Shown: positions 6,893-13,982 of the stretch, piece after piece
How the letters are laid out: each line of letters begins with the position of its first letter
Position numbering within the stretch: the stretch's first letter is position 1
Program-made: the position numbers and the translations under genes
The notes under the pieces: model-generated
Database searches by the model: none
Told to the model about the DNA's origin: nothing
The model's input: only the letters and a program-made list of their open reading frames with translations
Assembly: GCA_902793875.1 (NCBI GenBank)
Contig: CADBFL010000018.1
Span: forward strand, 1 to 14,461
Source of the DNA: an uncultured Eubacteriales bacterium
GTDB taxonomy: Bacteria; Bacillota; Clostridia; Peptostreptococcales; Anaerovoracaceae
Length of the DNA stretch: 14,461 bases
Reading direction: 5' to 3'

Positions 6893-8089
6893 ATGAGGGA
6901 CCTGAAGCATATCCATTACTACGAGGAGCTGCTCGCGCAGACGGCGAACGGGCTGGTGCTTGAAGAAAAGGATGAGGGAGGTATAGCAGTCGGATATACC
7001 TGCTATTATCTGCCTGAAGTGCTGCTCAATTGCGGAAAAGCCTTCTCGGTACGCCTTCGCGCGCCAAACACCGGATCGCTCGATATAAGCCAGTATTACA
7101 TGTCGAGTTTTATCTGCGGCTATACCAGGGCGATCTTTGAACGGGCCTTTGAGGGCGGCATGAACTTCCTCGATTTTTACGCGAGCTCTGACACCTGCCA
7201 GCAGATGGTGCGGGTGGTCGAAAACATAAGAGAACTCAGTCTCATCAGTAATCCGGACTTCGGATGGGGCATCATTGACGCTCCTCTGAAGATAAGCCCG
7301 CACGGTATAAAGCTGTATACCGACCAGATAAGGGATCACATATTGAAGCCGATGTCCGAAAACTACGGCGTCGACATATCCGATGAGGCAATACGGGCTG
7401 CGGTCAGAGAACACAACGAGATGTGCGCCGTTTTCGAAGAGATAACAGAGATGAGAAAAGCGGAGAATCCGGGTATCACGCCCAGGGAATTCCATATACT
7501 CTCACTTGTGAGTTACGCCTGCCCGACCGCAAAGATACTGCCGTATCTCAGGGAGAGCCTTGAGGATCTCAAAGAGCGTGAGCCTGATCCGCCGGGGCGC
7601 TGGAGAGCACGCGTCGTTGTGGTCGGAAGTGAACTCGACGACTACGGATTTTCGGAGATACTTGAGAACGCGCGCTGCTATGCGGCGGCCGACCGCTACT
7701 GCTTCGGATCCTTCCCGGGAAGGCAGCAGATACATCTTACAGAAGAAGAGCCCGCTCTCGATCAGGTGTGCAGATGGTACCTTGAGACCAATCAGTGTCC
7801 GCGCTTCATGTCGCAGGAGAAGATAAGAGAGAGACGCGAGACCGTGAAAAGACTGGCCGAAGAGTACCTTGCCGACGGAGTGGTGATAGAGCAGGCCAAA
7901 TTCTGCGACTTCTGGGGATACGAGCGCACTCTGAACACACAGGTGCTGGCAGAGGAGTACGGGCTTCCGACGCTCGGCATAGACCGCGAATATGTGGTCA
8001 GAGGCTCGGGCCAGCTCGCTACACGGATACAGGCATTTGTCGAGAGCCTTGAATACAAGAAGATAAAGAAGGGCGGTGGAGAACTGTGA
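6893..8089 (+). CDS. 2-hydroxyacyl-CoA dehydratase / benzoyl-CoA reductase family subunit (HgdB/BcrC-like)
   Basis: A 398-aa member of the HgdB/BcrC/BadD superfamily, which includes beta subunits of 2-hydroxyacyl-CoA dehydratases, subunits of ATP-dependent benzoyl-CoA reductase and the double-cubane cluster proteins. These bind a [4Fe-4S] or double-cubane cluster and perform very low-potential one-electron chemistry. Cysteines sit at the expected places: C37 (TCYYLPE), C75 (FICGYTR), C102 (SSDTCQQM) and C338 (AKFCDFWGYE, matching the usual KFCDPWGYE-type motif). It precedes the larger paralogous subunit with a 4-base stop/start overlap (8086-8089), so translation is coupled and a heterodimer is likely. 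Superfamily membership is well supported; whether it is a dehydratase, a ring reductase or a double-cubane reductase cannot be read from the sequence. Confidence 0.85.
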   Translation: MRDLKHIHYYEELLAQTANGLVLEEKDEGGIAVGYTCYYLPEVLLNCGKAFSVRLRAPNTGSLDISQYYMSSFICGYTRAIFERAFEGGMNFLDFYASSDTCQQMVRVVENIRELSLISNPDFGWGIIDAPLKISPHGIKLYTDQIRDHILKPMSENYGVDISDEAIRAAVREHNEMCAVFEEITEMRKAENPGITPREFHILSLVSYACPTAKILPYLRESLEDLKEREPDPPGRWRARVVVVGSELDDYGFSEILENARCYAAADRYCFGSFPGRQQIHLTEEEPALDQVCRWYLETNQCPRFMSQEKIRERRETVKRLAEEYLADGVVIEQAKFCDFWGYERTLNTQVLAEEYGLPTLGIDREYVVRGSGQLATRIQAFVESLEYKKIKKGGGEL

Positions 8090-9624
8090 AAAAGGGCAAA
8101 GCGGATCTTCTCAGAAAGGACACCGGCATCCTTAAGCACAGGGAGTGGCGCGGCATTCGCGACACCGTCTACGACTACAGCCAGTGGTGCCGCCTCTGGG
8201 GCATACTCATAAAATGGGCTGCCTCACATCCGGTGCAGAATGTGAAGGCTGTGATGAGATACCGCTGGATGTTCTCATACATAACTGTCGCGGCCTTCTT
8301 TGACCGCATATGCATGGGTCAGAGGGGAGCCGGACTCAGGGCAGCGCGGAGCAATCTGAACTATCTTGCCAGCGATGTGACGAAGACTCTTACGACCATA
8401 TTCTCTGCCGACATGAACCTTCATCCGGGCAGCAGAAAAGCAGAGGAACTGAATAAAAAGATCATATGCTTCGATGAGCTTCTGCCGGCGATACTCGGCA
8501 AGGGATTTCCAGGCTGCAGCACCATACTCTTCCAGGAATATCCGATGTATCTGCCGTCTCTGATACACCAGCACAGTCCTGTGCACTATATAGAGCAGTC
8601 CGAGCTGTACGGTCTGCCGGCTGACGTGTGCCCGCTGCCTTCGTTCGAGGCCGGCCTTGCCATAGAAGATGATTTCCCGAAGATCGGCTGCTGCATGGTC
8701 ACATCGAACATGCCATGTGACGGCAGCATAATGACGACCATGATACAGGAAAGACGCATAGGACTGCCTTCGGTGCCTCTGAACGTACCTCTGCGCTGGA
8801 AGGAAGACGAGGTGCAGGACTATGCTGTGGAAGAGATAAAGGAAGCCATAGCCTTCATGGAGAAGCACACCGGCCGGGACTTCGACTGGGATGCACTGAA
8901 GGAAGCATGCAGTATCTGGAACGCTCAGAACGAAGCCAAGTTCGAAAAGTGGGACATGAACAAAACGGATATGCCGCCTCACACAGGCTCGTCAGCATGG
9001 CTGTACAGGATATTCGAGCATCAGGCTGTCTGCGGAGAGCCGGCAGCTCTCAGAAATGACCTTAAGGTGAACAGGATACTGCGCAGACAGGTCGCGAGGG
9101 GAAAGTGTCCCAAGACCATACGCCACAGAGCGATAATATGGAACACTCCGGCAAATAACTACGCCAACTTCAACAACTGGCTGCTCGACTGCTGGGGCAT
9201 CGACTCCGTCTGCGAGATGATAGATATACACGGAACGGATCTCATAGATACATCGAGCCGCGAGAGCATGCTGCTCGGTATAGCCGGCATGTACCAGACA
9301 TCCACCATGCGGGCCCATACCAAGGGCGGCAGCGAGGTCATGCTGGACGATCTCTGGGAGAAATACGAAGAATACAATGCTGACATGATAATCATGTTCG
9401 ACCAGATATCCTGCAAGGGAGTCGGTGCGATCAACGGGCTGTTCGAGGAGGGCGCCATGCATCGCGGCATACCGATGTGCCGGGTGAGGCAGGACCTCAT
9501 GGATCCTTCATCGATAACAAGACGCGAGATGAGAAACGACGTGAACGTCTTCATGCTGACTGTGATGAAGGAAGAGCCGCTTGATGCCTCTCTTGTGGAT
9601 TTCGACGATGATAAGAGCTGGTAA
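8086..9624 (+). CDS. 2-hydroxyacyl-CoA dehydratase / benzoyl-CoA reductase family subunit (HgdA/BcrB-like)
   Basis: A 512-aa paralogue and presumed partner of the preceding protein. It starts at a GTG overlapping the upstream TGA. The central stretch resembles the cluster-binding half of this superfamily: C182 (DVCPLPSFEAG), C202/C203 (IGCCMVTS) and C211 (MPCDGS), the last matching the recurring CDG-type motif. C443 (DQISCKGVG) and C465 are further candidate ligands in the C-terminal domain. It is somewhat longer than HgdA-type subunits (roughly 430-480 aa); the extra length appears to be at the N-terminus (residues 1-110), which is rich in Trp, Arg and aromatic residues and has no membrane-helix character strong enough to call. 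Its stop overlaps the ATG of the MoaD-like gene (TAATG). I am sure of the superfamily, moderately sure of the subunit class, and unsure of the substrate. Confidence 0.78.
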   Translation: MKKGKADLLRKDTGILKHREWRGIRDTVYDYSQWCRLWGILIKWAASHPVQNVKAVMRYRWMFSYITVAAFFDRICMGQRGAGLRAARSNLNYLASDVTKTLTTIFSADMNLHPGSRKAEELNKKIICFDELLPAILGKGFPGCSTILFQEYPMYLPSLIHQHSPVHYIEQSELYGLPADVCPLPSFEAGLAIEDDFPKIGCCMVTSNMPCDGSIMTTMIQERRIGLPSVPLNVPLRWKEDEVQDYAVEEIKEAIAFMEKHTGRDFDWDALKEACSIWNAQNEAKFEKWDMNKTDMPPHTGSSAWLYRIFEHQAVCGEPAALRNDLKVNRILRRQVARGKCPKTIRHRAIIWNTPANNYANFNNWLLDCWGIDSVCEMIDIHGTDLIDTSSRESMLLGIAGMYQTSTMRAHTKGGSEVMLDDLWEKYEEYNADMIIMFDQISCKGVGAINGLFEEGAMHRGIPMCRVRQDLMDPSSITRREMRNDVNVFMLTVMKEEPLDASLVDFDDDKSW

Positions 9625-9875
9625 TGGGGAAGAGGACGAAAGTGAGAGTGAAGATATTCCCGCCGCGCGGCTGCGACAGGAGCGCGCTGGACGAAAAATC
9701 GTGGACAGAGATGCCGGAGGGCAGTACGGTAGGCGATGTGCTGAAACTCATAAAATGCAGCCCTGTAAGGGCAAAGATGCTGCTTGTGAGCGTGAACGGC
9801 GAGAGGACGAAGCTCGGCAGAGTGCTTCAGGACGGAGACGTTATAGGCTTCTTTTCGCCTGTCTCCGGAGGATAG
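9624..9875 (+). CDS. MoaD/ThiS-like beta-grasp protein with C-terminal Gly-Gly (AOR 1-associated)
   Basis: An 83-aa ubiquitin-fold sulfur-carrier-like protein. It shows a strand-rich start (KVRVKIFPP), the conserved VGDVLKLI helix, VSVNGE, and a C-terminal DGDVIGFFSPVSGG. The Gly-Gly end is the feature that in MoaD and ThiS is adenylated and thiocarboxylated to donate sulfur to molybdopterin or thiazole. Copies next to AOR genes are common and probably serve the tungsten pterin cofactor or the AOR itself. No MoeB/ThiF-type E1 enzyme lies nearby, so activation would have to come from elsewhere. The gene starts inside the TAATG overlap with the previous stop. Its last two Gly codons also form the Shine-Dalgarno of the next gene. 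Confidence 0.82.
   Translation: MGKRTKVRVKIFPPRGCDRSALDEKSWTEMPEGSTVGDVLKLIKCSPVRAKMLLVSVNGERTKLGRVLQDGDVIGFFSPVSGG
9867..9872 (+). promoter_or_regulatory. Ribosome binding site inside the Gly-Gly codons of the MoaD-like gene
   Basis: GGAGGA encodes the terminal Gly-Gly of the MoaD-like protein and lies 7 bases before the ATG at 9880, serving as the ribosome binding site of the 75-aa gene. The same arrangement recurs at 10097-10104 (CAGGAGGT) before the CooC-like gene. Confidence 0.75.
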
Positions 9876-9879
9876 GGCA

Positions 9880-10107
9880 ATGGGACACAAAAAGTATGAT
9901 GAAGTCTGGGCGGTAGAGACAGAACGGGTAAAAGCGTTCTTTGATGAGTCCCGCAGCGGTCATAAATGCGATGTTACGGTCATGCCGATGCCGGTCAGAA
10001 GCATCGGGCCGGTGAGCGTGCCGCAGACGAGGATCATCATCACCGGAGACGGAGCTGATGAACTTTACAGGAGATTCTGCCTGAAGTTCATGACTGCAGG
10101 AGGTTAG
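9880..10107 (+). CDS. Unrecognised 75-aa protein ending in Ala-Gly-Gly
   Basis: I do not recognise this protein. It is 75 aa with mixed alpha/beta character: a charged N-terminal helix (DEVWAVETERVKAFFDE), one Cys (C30, GHKCDVTV), strands around VTVMPMPV and QTRIIITGDG, and a helix DELYRRFCLKFM with a second Cys, ending TAGG. No metal-binding cluster motif, signal peptide or membrane segment is visible. It is a real gene by context: a strong Shine-Dalgarno, 4 bases after the MoaD-like stop and 3 bases before the CooC-like ATG, with coding style like its neighbours. It may be an assembly factor or small subunit for this system. The terminal Gly-Gly could be functional, but those codons also form the next gene's ribosome binding site, which is a simpler explanation. 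Confidence 0.75.
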   Translation: MGHKKYDEVWAVETERVKAFFDESRSGHKCDVTVMPMPVRSIGPVSVPQTRIIITGDGADELYRRFCLKFMTAGG

Positions 10108-10110
10108 GCG

Positions 10111-10857
10111 ATGAAAGTTTTACTGTGCGGAAAGGGAGGCTGCGGCAAGAGCACTGTTGCATCCCTGCTTGCCGGGACATATGCGGCCGGAGGAAAGAAT
10201 GTACTGGTAGTTGACTGCGATGAGTCGAATTACGGTCTCCACAGGCAGCTTGGGCTTGAACTGCCCGAAGATCTCACTCATTATTTCGGAGGGAAGAAAG
10301 GGGCATACAGGGAATTCGACAGCAAGGGCAGAGTCTTTGAAAAGAAGTGGACGCCTGAGGACGTCCCTCCGGAATATACGAGCCGGAAGGACGGCATCAG
10401 GCTCATAGCCGTCGGCAAGATATCCGAGGCGGGCGAGGGCTGTGCATGCGGCATAGGCTTCCTGGCAAAGGAATTCCTGAAAAACCTCGAGACAGGCGAA
10501 AATGACATCGTCATAGTCGACACTGAGGCAGGCGTGGAGCACTTCGGAAGGGGAGTGGATGAGTGCGTCGATGCCATCATAATGGTGGTCGATCCTTCAT
10601 ACGAGTCGATACATCTGTCCGAGAAGGTGTGCGACATGTGCAGGGCCTTCGGCAAGCCGGTATATATAGTCATCAACAAAGCGGATGAAGCTCAGGAAAA
10701 ACTGATAAGAGAGAAGATACGTGACAGAGACGCTGTCATAGCGGTGATACGTCCCGATGCCGGCATCATGGAAGCGGGTCTGAAAGGAGAGCCTGTCGCT
10801 GCGGATATCCCTGCGGTCAGAACTATCGCGGACAAACTGGGAAAGGTCTTATGCTGA
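10111..10857 (+). CDS. CooC-like MinD-family P-loop ATPase with CxC metal motif
   Basis: A 248-aa SIMIBI-class ATPase of the CooC/AcsF group, dimeric ATPases that help load nickel into carbon monoxide dehydrogenase or acetyl-CoA synthase. The deviant Walker A is GKGGCGKST (7-15, signature Lys8), followed by VVDCDES (34-39), the CxC motif C111-A-C113 (EGCACGIG), where CooC binds metal at the dimer interface, the switch/Walker B segment IVDTEAGVEHFGRG (135-148, Asp137), and VINKAD (187-192) for nucleotide recognition. C174/C177 and the final C248 are extra cysteines. It ends the operon. No CO dehydrogenase is present, so here it probably serves the Fe-S or tungsten proteins encoded upstream, as metal-insertion factor or, more speculatively, as ATP-driven reductase. 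Family firm, role unknown. Confidence 0.87.
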   Translation: MKVLLCGKGGCGKSTVASLLAGTYAAGGKNVLVVDCDESNYGLHRQLGLELPEDLTHYFGGKKGAYREFDSKGRVFEKKWTPEDVPPEYTSRKDGIRLIAVGKISEAGEGCACGIGFLAKEFLKNLETGENDIVIVDTEAGVEHFGRGVDECVDAIIMVVDPSYESIHLSEKVCDMCRAFGKPVYIVINKADEAQEKLIREKIRDRDAVIAVIRPDAGIMEAGLKGEPVAADIPAVRTIADKLGKVLC

Positions 10858-10877
10858 AAGGATAATAAGCGCATAAT

Positions 10878-10913
10878 AACAGCCCGGAACACTTCAGAGT
10901 GCGCCGGGCTGTT
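10878..10913. terminator. Bidirectional terminator hairpin between converging operons
   Basis: AACAGCCCGG (10878-10887) pairs perfectly with CCGGGCTGTT (10904-10913). The interior has a second helix, CACT (10890-10893) with AGTG (10898-10901), around TCAG. It sits midway between the convergent stops at 10857 and 10949. T-runs are short on both sides, so termination may be imperfect or assisted. Confidence 0.75.
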
Positions 10914-10946
10914 GTGATGCGCGATCATTATGAACTGCCTGAGCTG

Positions 10947-11699
10947 TCAGACGACCTCGATGCCGTAAGTGCCGGCCATGACTCTCGCCATCCGTTCTTT
11001 TCTGCAGTTGTCGCAGAGGCATTCAGGCTCGTTGCCGCTCCTCTTCGCGGCTTCTGCGATCTGTTCGGGAGTTCCGATGACTTCGCCGCAGCGTTCGCAG
11101 CGGACGAGCTCGAAAGTCCTGCCCCAGATAGTCCTGGTATCCGGATCCTCTTTTATCTCTATCGCATTGGTCGGACATACCTTTGCGCATGCTCCGCAGC
11201 CTATGCAGACACTGCTGGGATCACCGTAAGGCGTCGATATGGCCTTGGTGATGCCTCTGTTGACTGTAGAGATGGCTCCCACCGAGAGCGAGCCGCAGAC
11301 TTTTGCACAGAGTCCGCACATGACGCACTTCTCGCCGTCCACACTGAGGAAACGGTCTATGTCAGGCACTTTGTAGTATCTGCACATCCTCGCGATCTCA
11401 GGGCTCTCCGGAGCGCGCTTTGAAAGCAGCGAGAGTATCATGGCGCGCTCGCGCTGTATCTTCTCGCTGTTCGTCTCGACTTCGATCTCGCCGGTGACGG
11501 GGTATACGCACGAGACGACTACGCTCTTTCTGCCTCTGTCCGTGATCTCCACTATGCACAGCCTGCATGCGCCCATGCCTTCTTCGATTGAATCGTGCTG
11601 GCAGAGGGTAGGGATGGTGATCCCGTTGCGGCGTGCTATGGCAAGCAGGAATTCGCCTTTTTCGCAGGCGCATTCTTTGCCGTCGATTCTGATGATCAT
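10947..11699 (-). CDS. NuoG N-terminal/HoxU-like multi-cluster Fe-S subunit
   Basis: A 250-aa electron-transfer subunit like the N-terminal part of NuoG or HoxU. Clusters in order: a plant-type [2Fe-2S] domain (C33, C45, C48, C64), a central NuoG-like linker, two [4Fe-4S] motifs (C125-x2-C128-x2-C131-x3-C135 and C165-x2-C168-x2-C171-x3-C175-P), and a C-terminal four-Cys knuckle (C201, C204, then C227 or C229, and C232) that could hold zinc or another cluster. The start is the ATG at 11699, in a 4-base ATGA overlap with the NuoF-like stop; the open frame beyond it to 11915 overlaps that gene out of frame and is not coding. It should wire the flavin subunit to the second AOR, as in hydrogenase, formate dehydrogenase or tungsten oxidoreductase complexes. 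Confidence 0.88.
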   Translation of the reverse strand: MIIRIDGKECACEKGEFLLAIARRNGITIPTLCQHDSIEEGMGACRLCIVEITDRGRKSVVVSCVYPVTGEIEVETNSEKIQRERAMILSLLSKRAPESPEIARMCRYYKVPDIDRFLSVDGEKCVMCGLCAKVCGSLSVGAISTVNRGITKAISTPYGDPSSVCIGCGACAKVCPTNAIEIKEDPDTRTIWGRTFELVRCERCGEVIGTPEQIAEAAKRSGNEPECLCDNCRKERMARVMAGTYGIEVV

Positions 11700-13489
11700 C
11701 TTTCCTGCCTCCCTTCTGTAAGTACTGCGCCGAAGCGGCATGTCTCGCGGCAGCTGCCGCAGGATATGCACTTTGAACTGTCTATGCTGTGAGGAGCTTT
11801 GAGCTCCCCGCTGATGGCGCCTGCAGGGCAGGCCCTCGCGCATGCCGTGCAGCCTCGGCAGGTTTCGGGATCTATCCTGAACGTGGTGAGCTCCTTGCAT
11901 ACTCCCGCAGGACATCTGTGTTCTTTTATATGCGCCTCGTACTCGTCCCTGAAGTACTTCAGGGTCGTAAGCACCGGGTTCGGAGCCGACTTACCCAGAG
12001 CGCAGAGCGAGCAGTCTGTCATGGTCTCTCCGAGAGCTTCGAGAAGGTCGAGATCCTCCGTCCTTCCGCGTCCCTCGCAGATATCTGTCAGTATCCCGAG
12101 CATCTGTTTAAGACCCTCGCGGCACGGCGTGCACTTGCCGCACGACTCGCCGCAGAGGAAGTTGACGTAATATCTTGCCACATCCACCATGCAGCTCCGG
12201 TCGTCCATGACTATCATGCCGCCTGAGCCCATCATTGCACCGTATTCCTTGAGGGTATCGAAGTCGACCGGAAGATCGAGCATGCTCTCGGGGATGCATC
12301 CGCCGGAAGGTCCGCCGGTCTGGACGGCTTTGAACGGTCTGTCGCCCTTGATGCCGCCTCCGATGTCGAATATGAGCTCGCGCAGTGTCGTGCCCATAGG
12401 CACTTCGACAAGACCTGTCCTCTTTACCTTGCCTACCAGAGCGAACACCTTGGTGCCCTTGCTCTTTTCCGTTCCCACCGAGGCGAACTTCGCTCCGCCG
12501 TGACTGATGATATACGGCACGTTGGCAAGCGTCTCAACGTTGTTCAGCACTGTAGGCTGGTTCCAGAGACCTCTCTGCACGGACCTGATGTACTTGGCCC
12601 GCGGCTCGCCGACCTTGCCTTCGACAGACTGCATGAGGGCGGTGGACTCGCCGCATACGAACGCGCCGCCTCCGCGTACGACCTCAAGGTGAAGCTTTCT
12701 GCCGGTCCCGCAGATATCGTCTCCGATGAAGCCTGCGGCCTCAGCATCCGCCAGAGCCTTCCGGACGTTCTTCACCGCCAGATTGTACTCATCCCTGATA
12801 TACAGATAGCCCTGCTCGGAACCGATCGCAGCAGCGCAGATCGCAAGGCCTTCGATGACGCTGTGAGGGTCTCCTTCGAGTATGGATCTGTCCATGAACG
12901 CGCCCGGGTCTCCCTCATCACCGTTGCATGCTACATACTTCGGGAAGTTGTCATAACCCAGGGCAGTGCGCCACTTGCGTCCTGTAGGGAAGCCCGCGCC
13001 TCCGCGTCCCCTCAGGCCCGATGCGTCGATCTCGTCTATGATCTCTTCTGATGTCATGCCGAGGGCTTTTCTGAGGCCTTCGTATCCGCCCGCCGCGATA
13101 TAGTCCTCGATATGGGCAGGGGAGATCTTTCCGATGTTGCGAAGCGCGATCTTCATCTGGGGAGCGTAGAACGGGTTCTCGTCCTGGCTCTTTACGTATT
13201 CGCCCTTATCATTTTTGTAGAGGAGCCTTTCGACAAGCTCTCCGTTTTCGATCGTCCTCTCAAGTATGTCCTTTACGTCGGACACCCTGACGTGGTAATA
13301 AGAGATCTCGTCGGGAAGGATGGTGACGAGAGGTCCGTTTTCGCAGAAACCGTTGCAGCCTGTACGCTTGATGTCGCATTCGACTTTTATGCCGTCTGCG
13401 CCCGCGGAAAGGCGTTCGAACTCTTCCGCTACTCTGGCGCTGCCGTTTGCGAGGCAGCCGGTGCCGCAGCAGATCCGGATCGTTTTCAT
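11696..13489 (-). CDS. NuoF-like NAD(P)H-binding flavin/Fe-S subunit (HydB/HndC type)
   Basis: A 597-aa NADH-oxidising or NAD-reducing subunit as in bifurcating hydrogenases, NAD-linked formate dehydrogenases and NAD-linked tungsten oxidoreductases. Domains in order: a thioredoxin-like [2Fe-2S] domain (C7, C12, C45, C49), the FMN/NAD-binding NuoF core with GRGGAGFPTG (161-170) and CNGDEGDPGAFMDR (188-201), the [4Fe-4S] site SCGKCTPCREG (C450, C453, C456, plus C496 in CSLC), the CPAGVC element (C526, C531) characteristic of HydB-type proteins, and a C-terminal 2[4Fe-4S] ferredoxin domain (C544/547/550/554 and C574/577/580/584). The start ATG has a strong Shine-Dalgarno (GGAAGGAGGG) inside the end of the NuoE-like gene. 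This full set of domains is what allows simultaneous work with NAD and ferredoxin. Family certain; bifurcation is inferred. Confidence 0.95.
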   Translation of the reverse strand: MKTIRICCGTGCLANGSARVAEEFERLSAGADGIKVECDIKRTGCNGFCENGPLVTILPDEISYYHVRVSDVKDILERTIENGELVERLLYKNDKGEYVKSQDENPFYAPQMKIALRNIGKISPAHIEDYIAAGGYEGLRKALGMTSEEIIDEIDASGLRGRGGAGFPTGRKWRTALGYDNFPKYVACNGDEGDPGAFMDRSILEGDPHSVIEGLAICAAAIGSEQGYLYIRDEYNLAVKNVRKALADAEAAGFIGDDICGTGRKLHLEVVRGGGAFVCGESTALMQSVEGKVGEPRAKYIRSVQRGLWNQPTVLNNVETLANVPYIISHGGAKFASVGTEKSKGTKVFALVGKVKRTGLVEVPMGTTLRELIFDIGGGIKGDRPFKAVQTGGPSGGCIPESMLDLPVDFDTLKEYGAMMGSGGMIVMDDRSCMVDVARYYVNFLCGESCGKCTPCREGLKQMLGILTDICEGRGRTEDLDLLEALGETMTDCSLCALGKSAPNPVLTTLKYFRDEYEAHIKEHRCPAGVCKELTTFRIDPETCRGCTACARACPAGAISGELKAPHSIDSSKCISCGSCRETCRFGAVLTEGRQER

Positions 13490-13492
13490 CGT

Positions 13493-13960
13493 CTAGCCCT
13501 CCTTCCTGTATGAATCCAATACTTCAGGCAGTTTTTCCATGGTCATCTTGCCGTAGTAGGTGTCGTCCACGACCATGACAGGCGCCAGAGCGCACGAACC
13601 CAGACAGTTGACGAGCTCGAGACTGAAAAGACCGTCATCGGTCGTCTCGCCGTCTGCTATGCCGAGCGCTCTTGTGATGCCCTCGACGAGGGTCATCGAG
13701 CCCCGGATATGGCACGCGGTGCCGTCGCACAGCTTGATTATATGCTTGCCCTTAGGCCTGAGCGACAGAGCCTTATAGAATGTCGCCATGGAATAGAGAG
13801 AGGAGAGGGGAGTACCGAGGTACTCGGCGAGCGCCTCCAGTCCTTCTCTCGGTATATACTGGAATTCGTGCTGCAGGTCCTGCATTATCGCCAGACTGTA
13901 ATGCTGGTCGGCAGGATAGCTCTGCAGTATTTCCATGATCTTATCTTTATCAACAGGCAA
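13493..13960 (-). CDS. NuoE-like [2Fe-2S] subunit (HydC/HndA type)
   Basis: A thioredoxin-like [2Fe-2S] protein, 155 aa, partner of NuoF-type flavin subunits. Cluster ligands are C78-x4-C83 (KLCDGTACHIRG) and C119-x3-C123 (VNCLGSCALAP). The N-terminal helical region with LQHEFQYIP and SMATFYKAL is typical. The start is unclear. I use the TTG at 13958-13960, but its only Shine-Dalgarno-like match (AAAGG) is about 13 bases away. The frame stays open upstream and reads KQKGWYEK, which looks like genuine protein, yet offers no ATG, GTG or TTG before a stop. The first ATG is at 13934-13936 and would drop eight residues. It lies 22 bases after the MoaD-like gene and 3 bases before the NuoF-like start, so it belongs to the same operon. 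Confidence 0.93.
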   Translation of the reverse strand: MPVDKDKIMEILQSYPADQHYSLAIMQDLQHEFQYIPREGLEALAEYLGTPLSSLYSMATFYKALSLRPKGKHIIKLCDGTACHIRGSMTLVEGITRALGIADGETTDDGLFSLELVNCLGSCALAPVMVVDDTYYGKMTMEKLPEVLDSYRKEG

Positions 13961-13982
13961 TTTTTCGTACCAGCCTTTCTGT

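Noticed and set aside
6521..7495. Minus-strand open frame of 324 codons opposite the AOR end, the ferredoxin and the HgdB-like gene
   Set aside because: It crosses three real genes with translation signals on the other strand and shows no family motif.
10111..10857. Carbon monoxide dehydrogenase maturation locus
   Set aside because: The ATPase is CooC-like, but no CODH catalytic subunit, CooT/CooJ or acetyl-CoA synthase gene is in the window.
10899..11423. Plus-strand open frame of 174 codons after the CooC-like gene
   Set aside because: It begins inside the convergent terminator hairpin and lies opposite the Fe-S subunit, whose cysteine motifs are complete on the minus strand.
11700..11915. 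N-terminal extension of the NuoG-like subunit
   Set aside because: It overlaps the NuoF-like gene out of frame, exactly where that gene encodes its C-terminal ferredoxin cysteines. The ATGA overlap at 11696-11699 gives a normal coupled start at the [2Fe-2S] domain.
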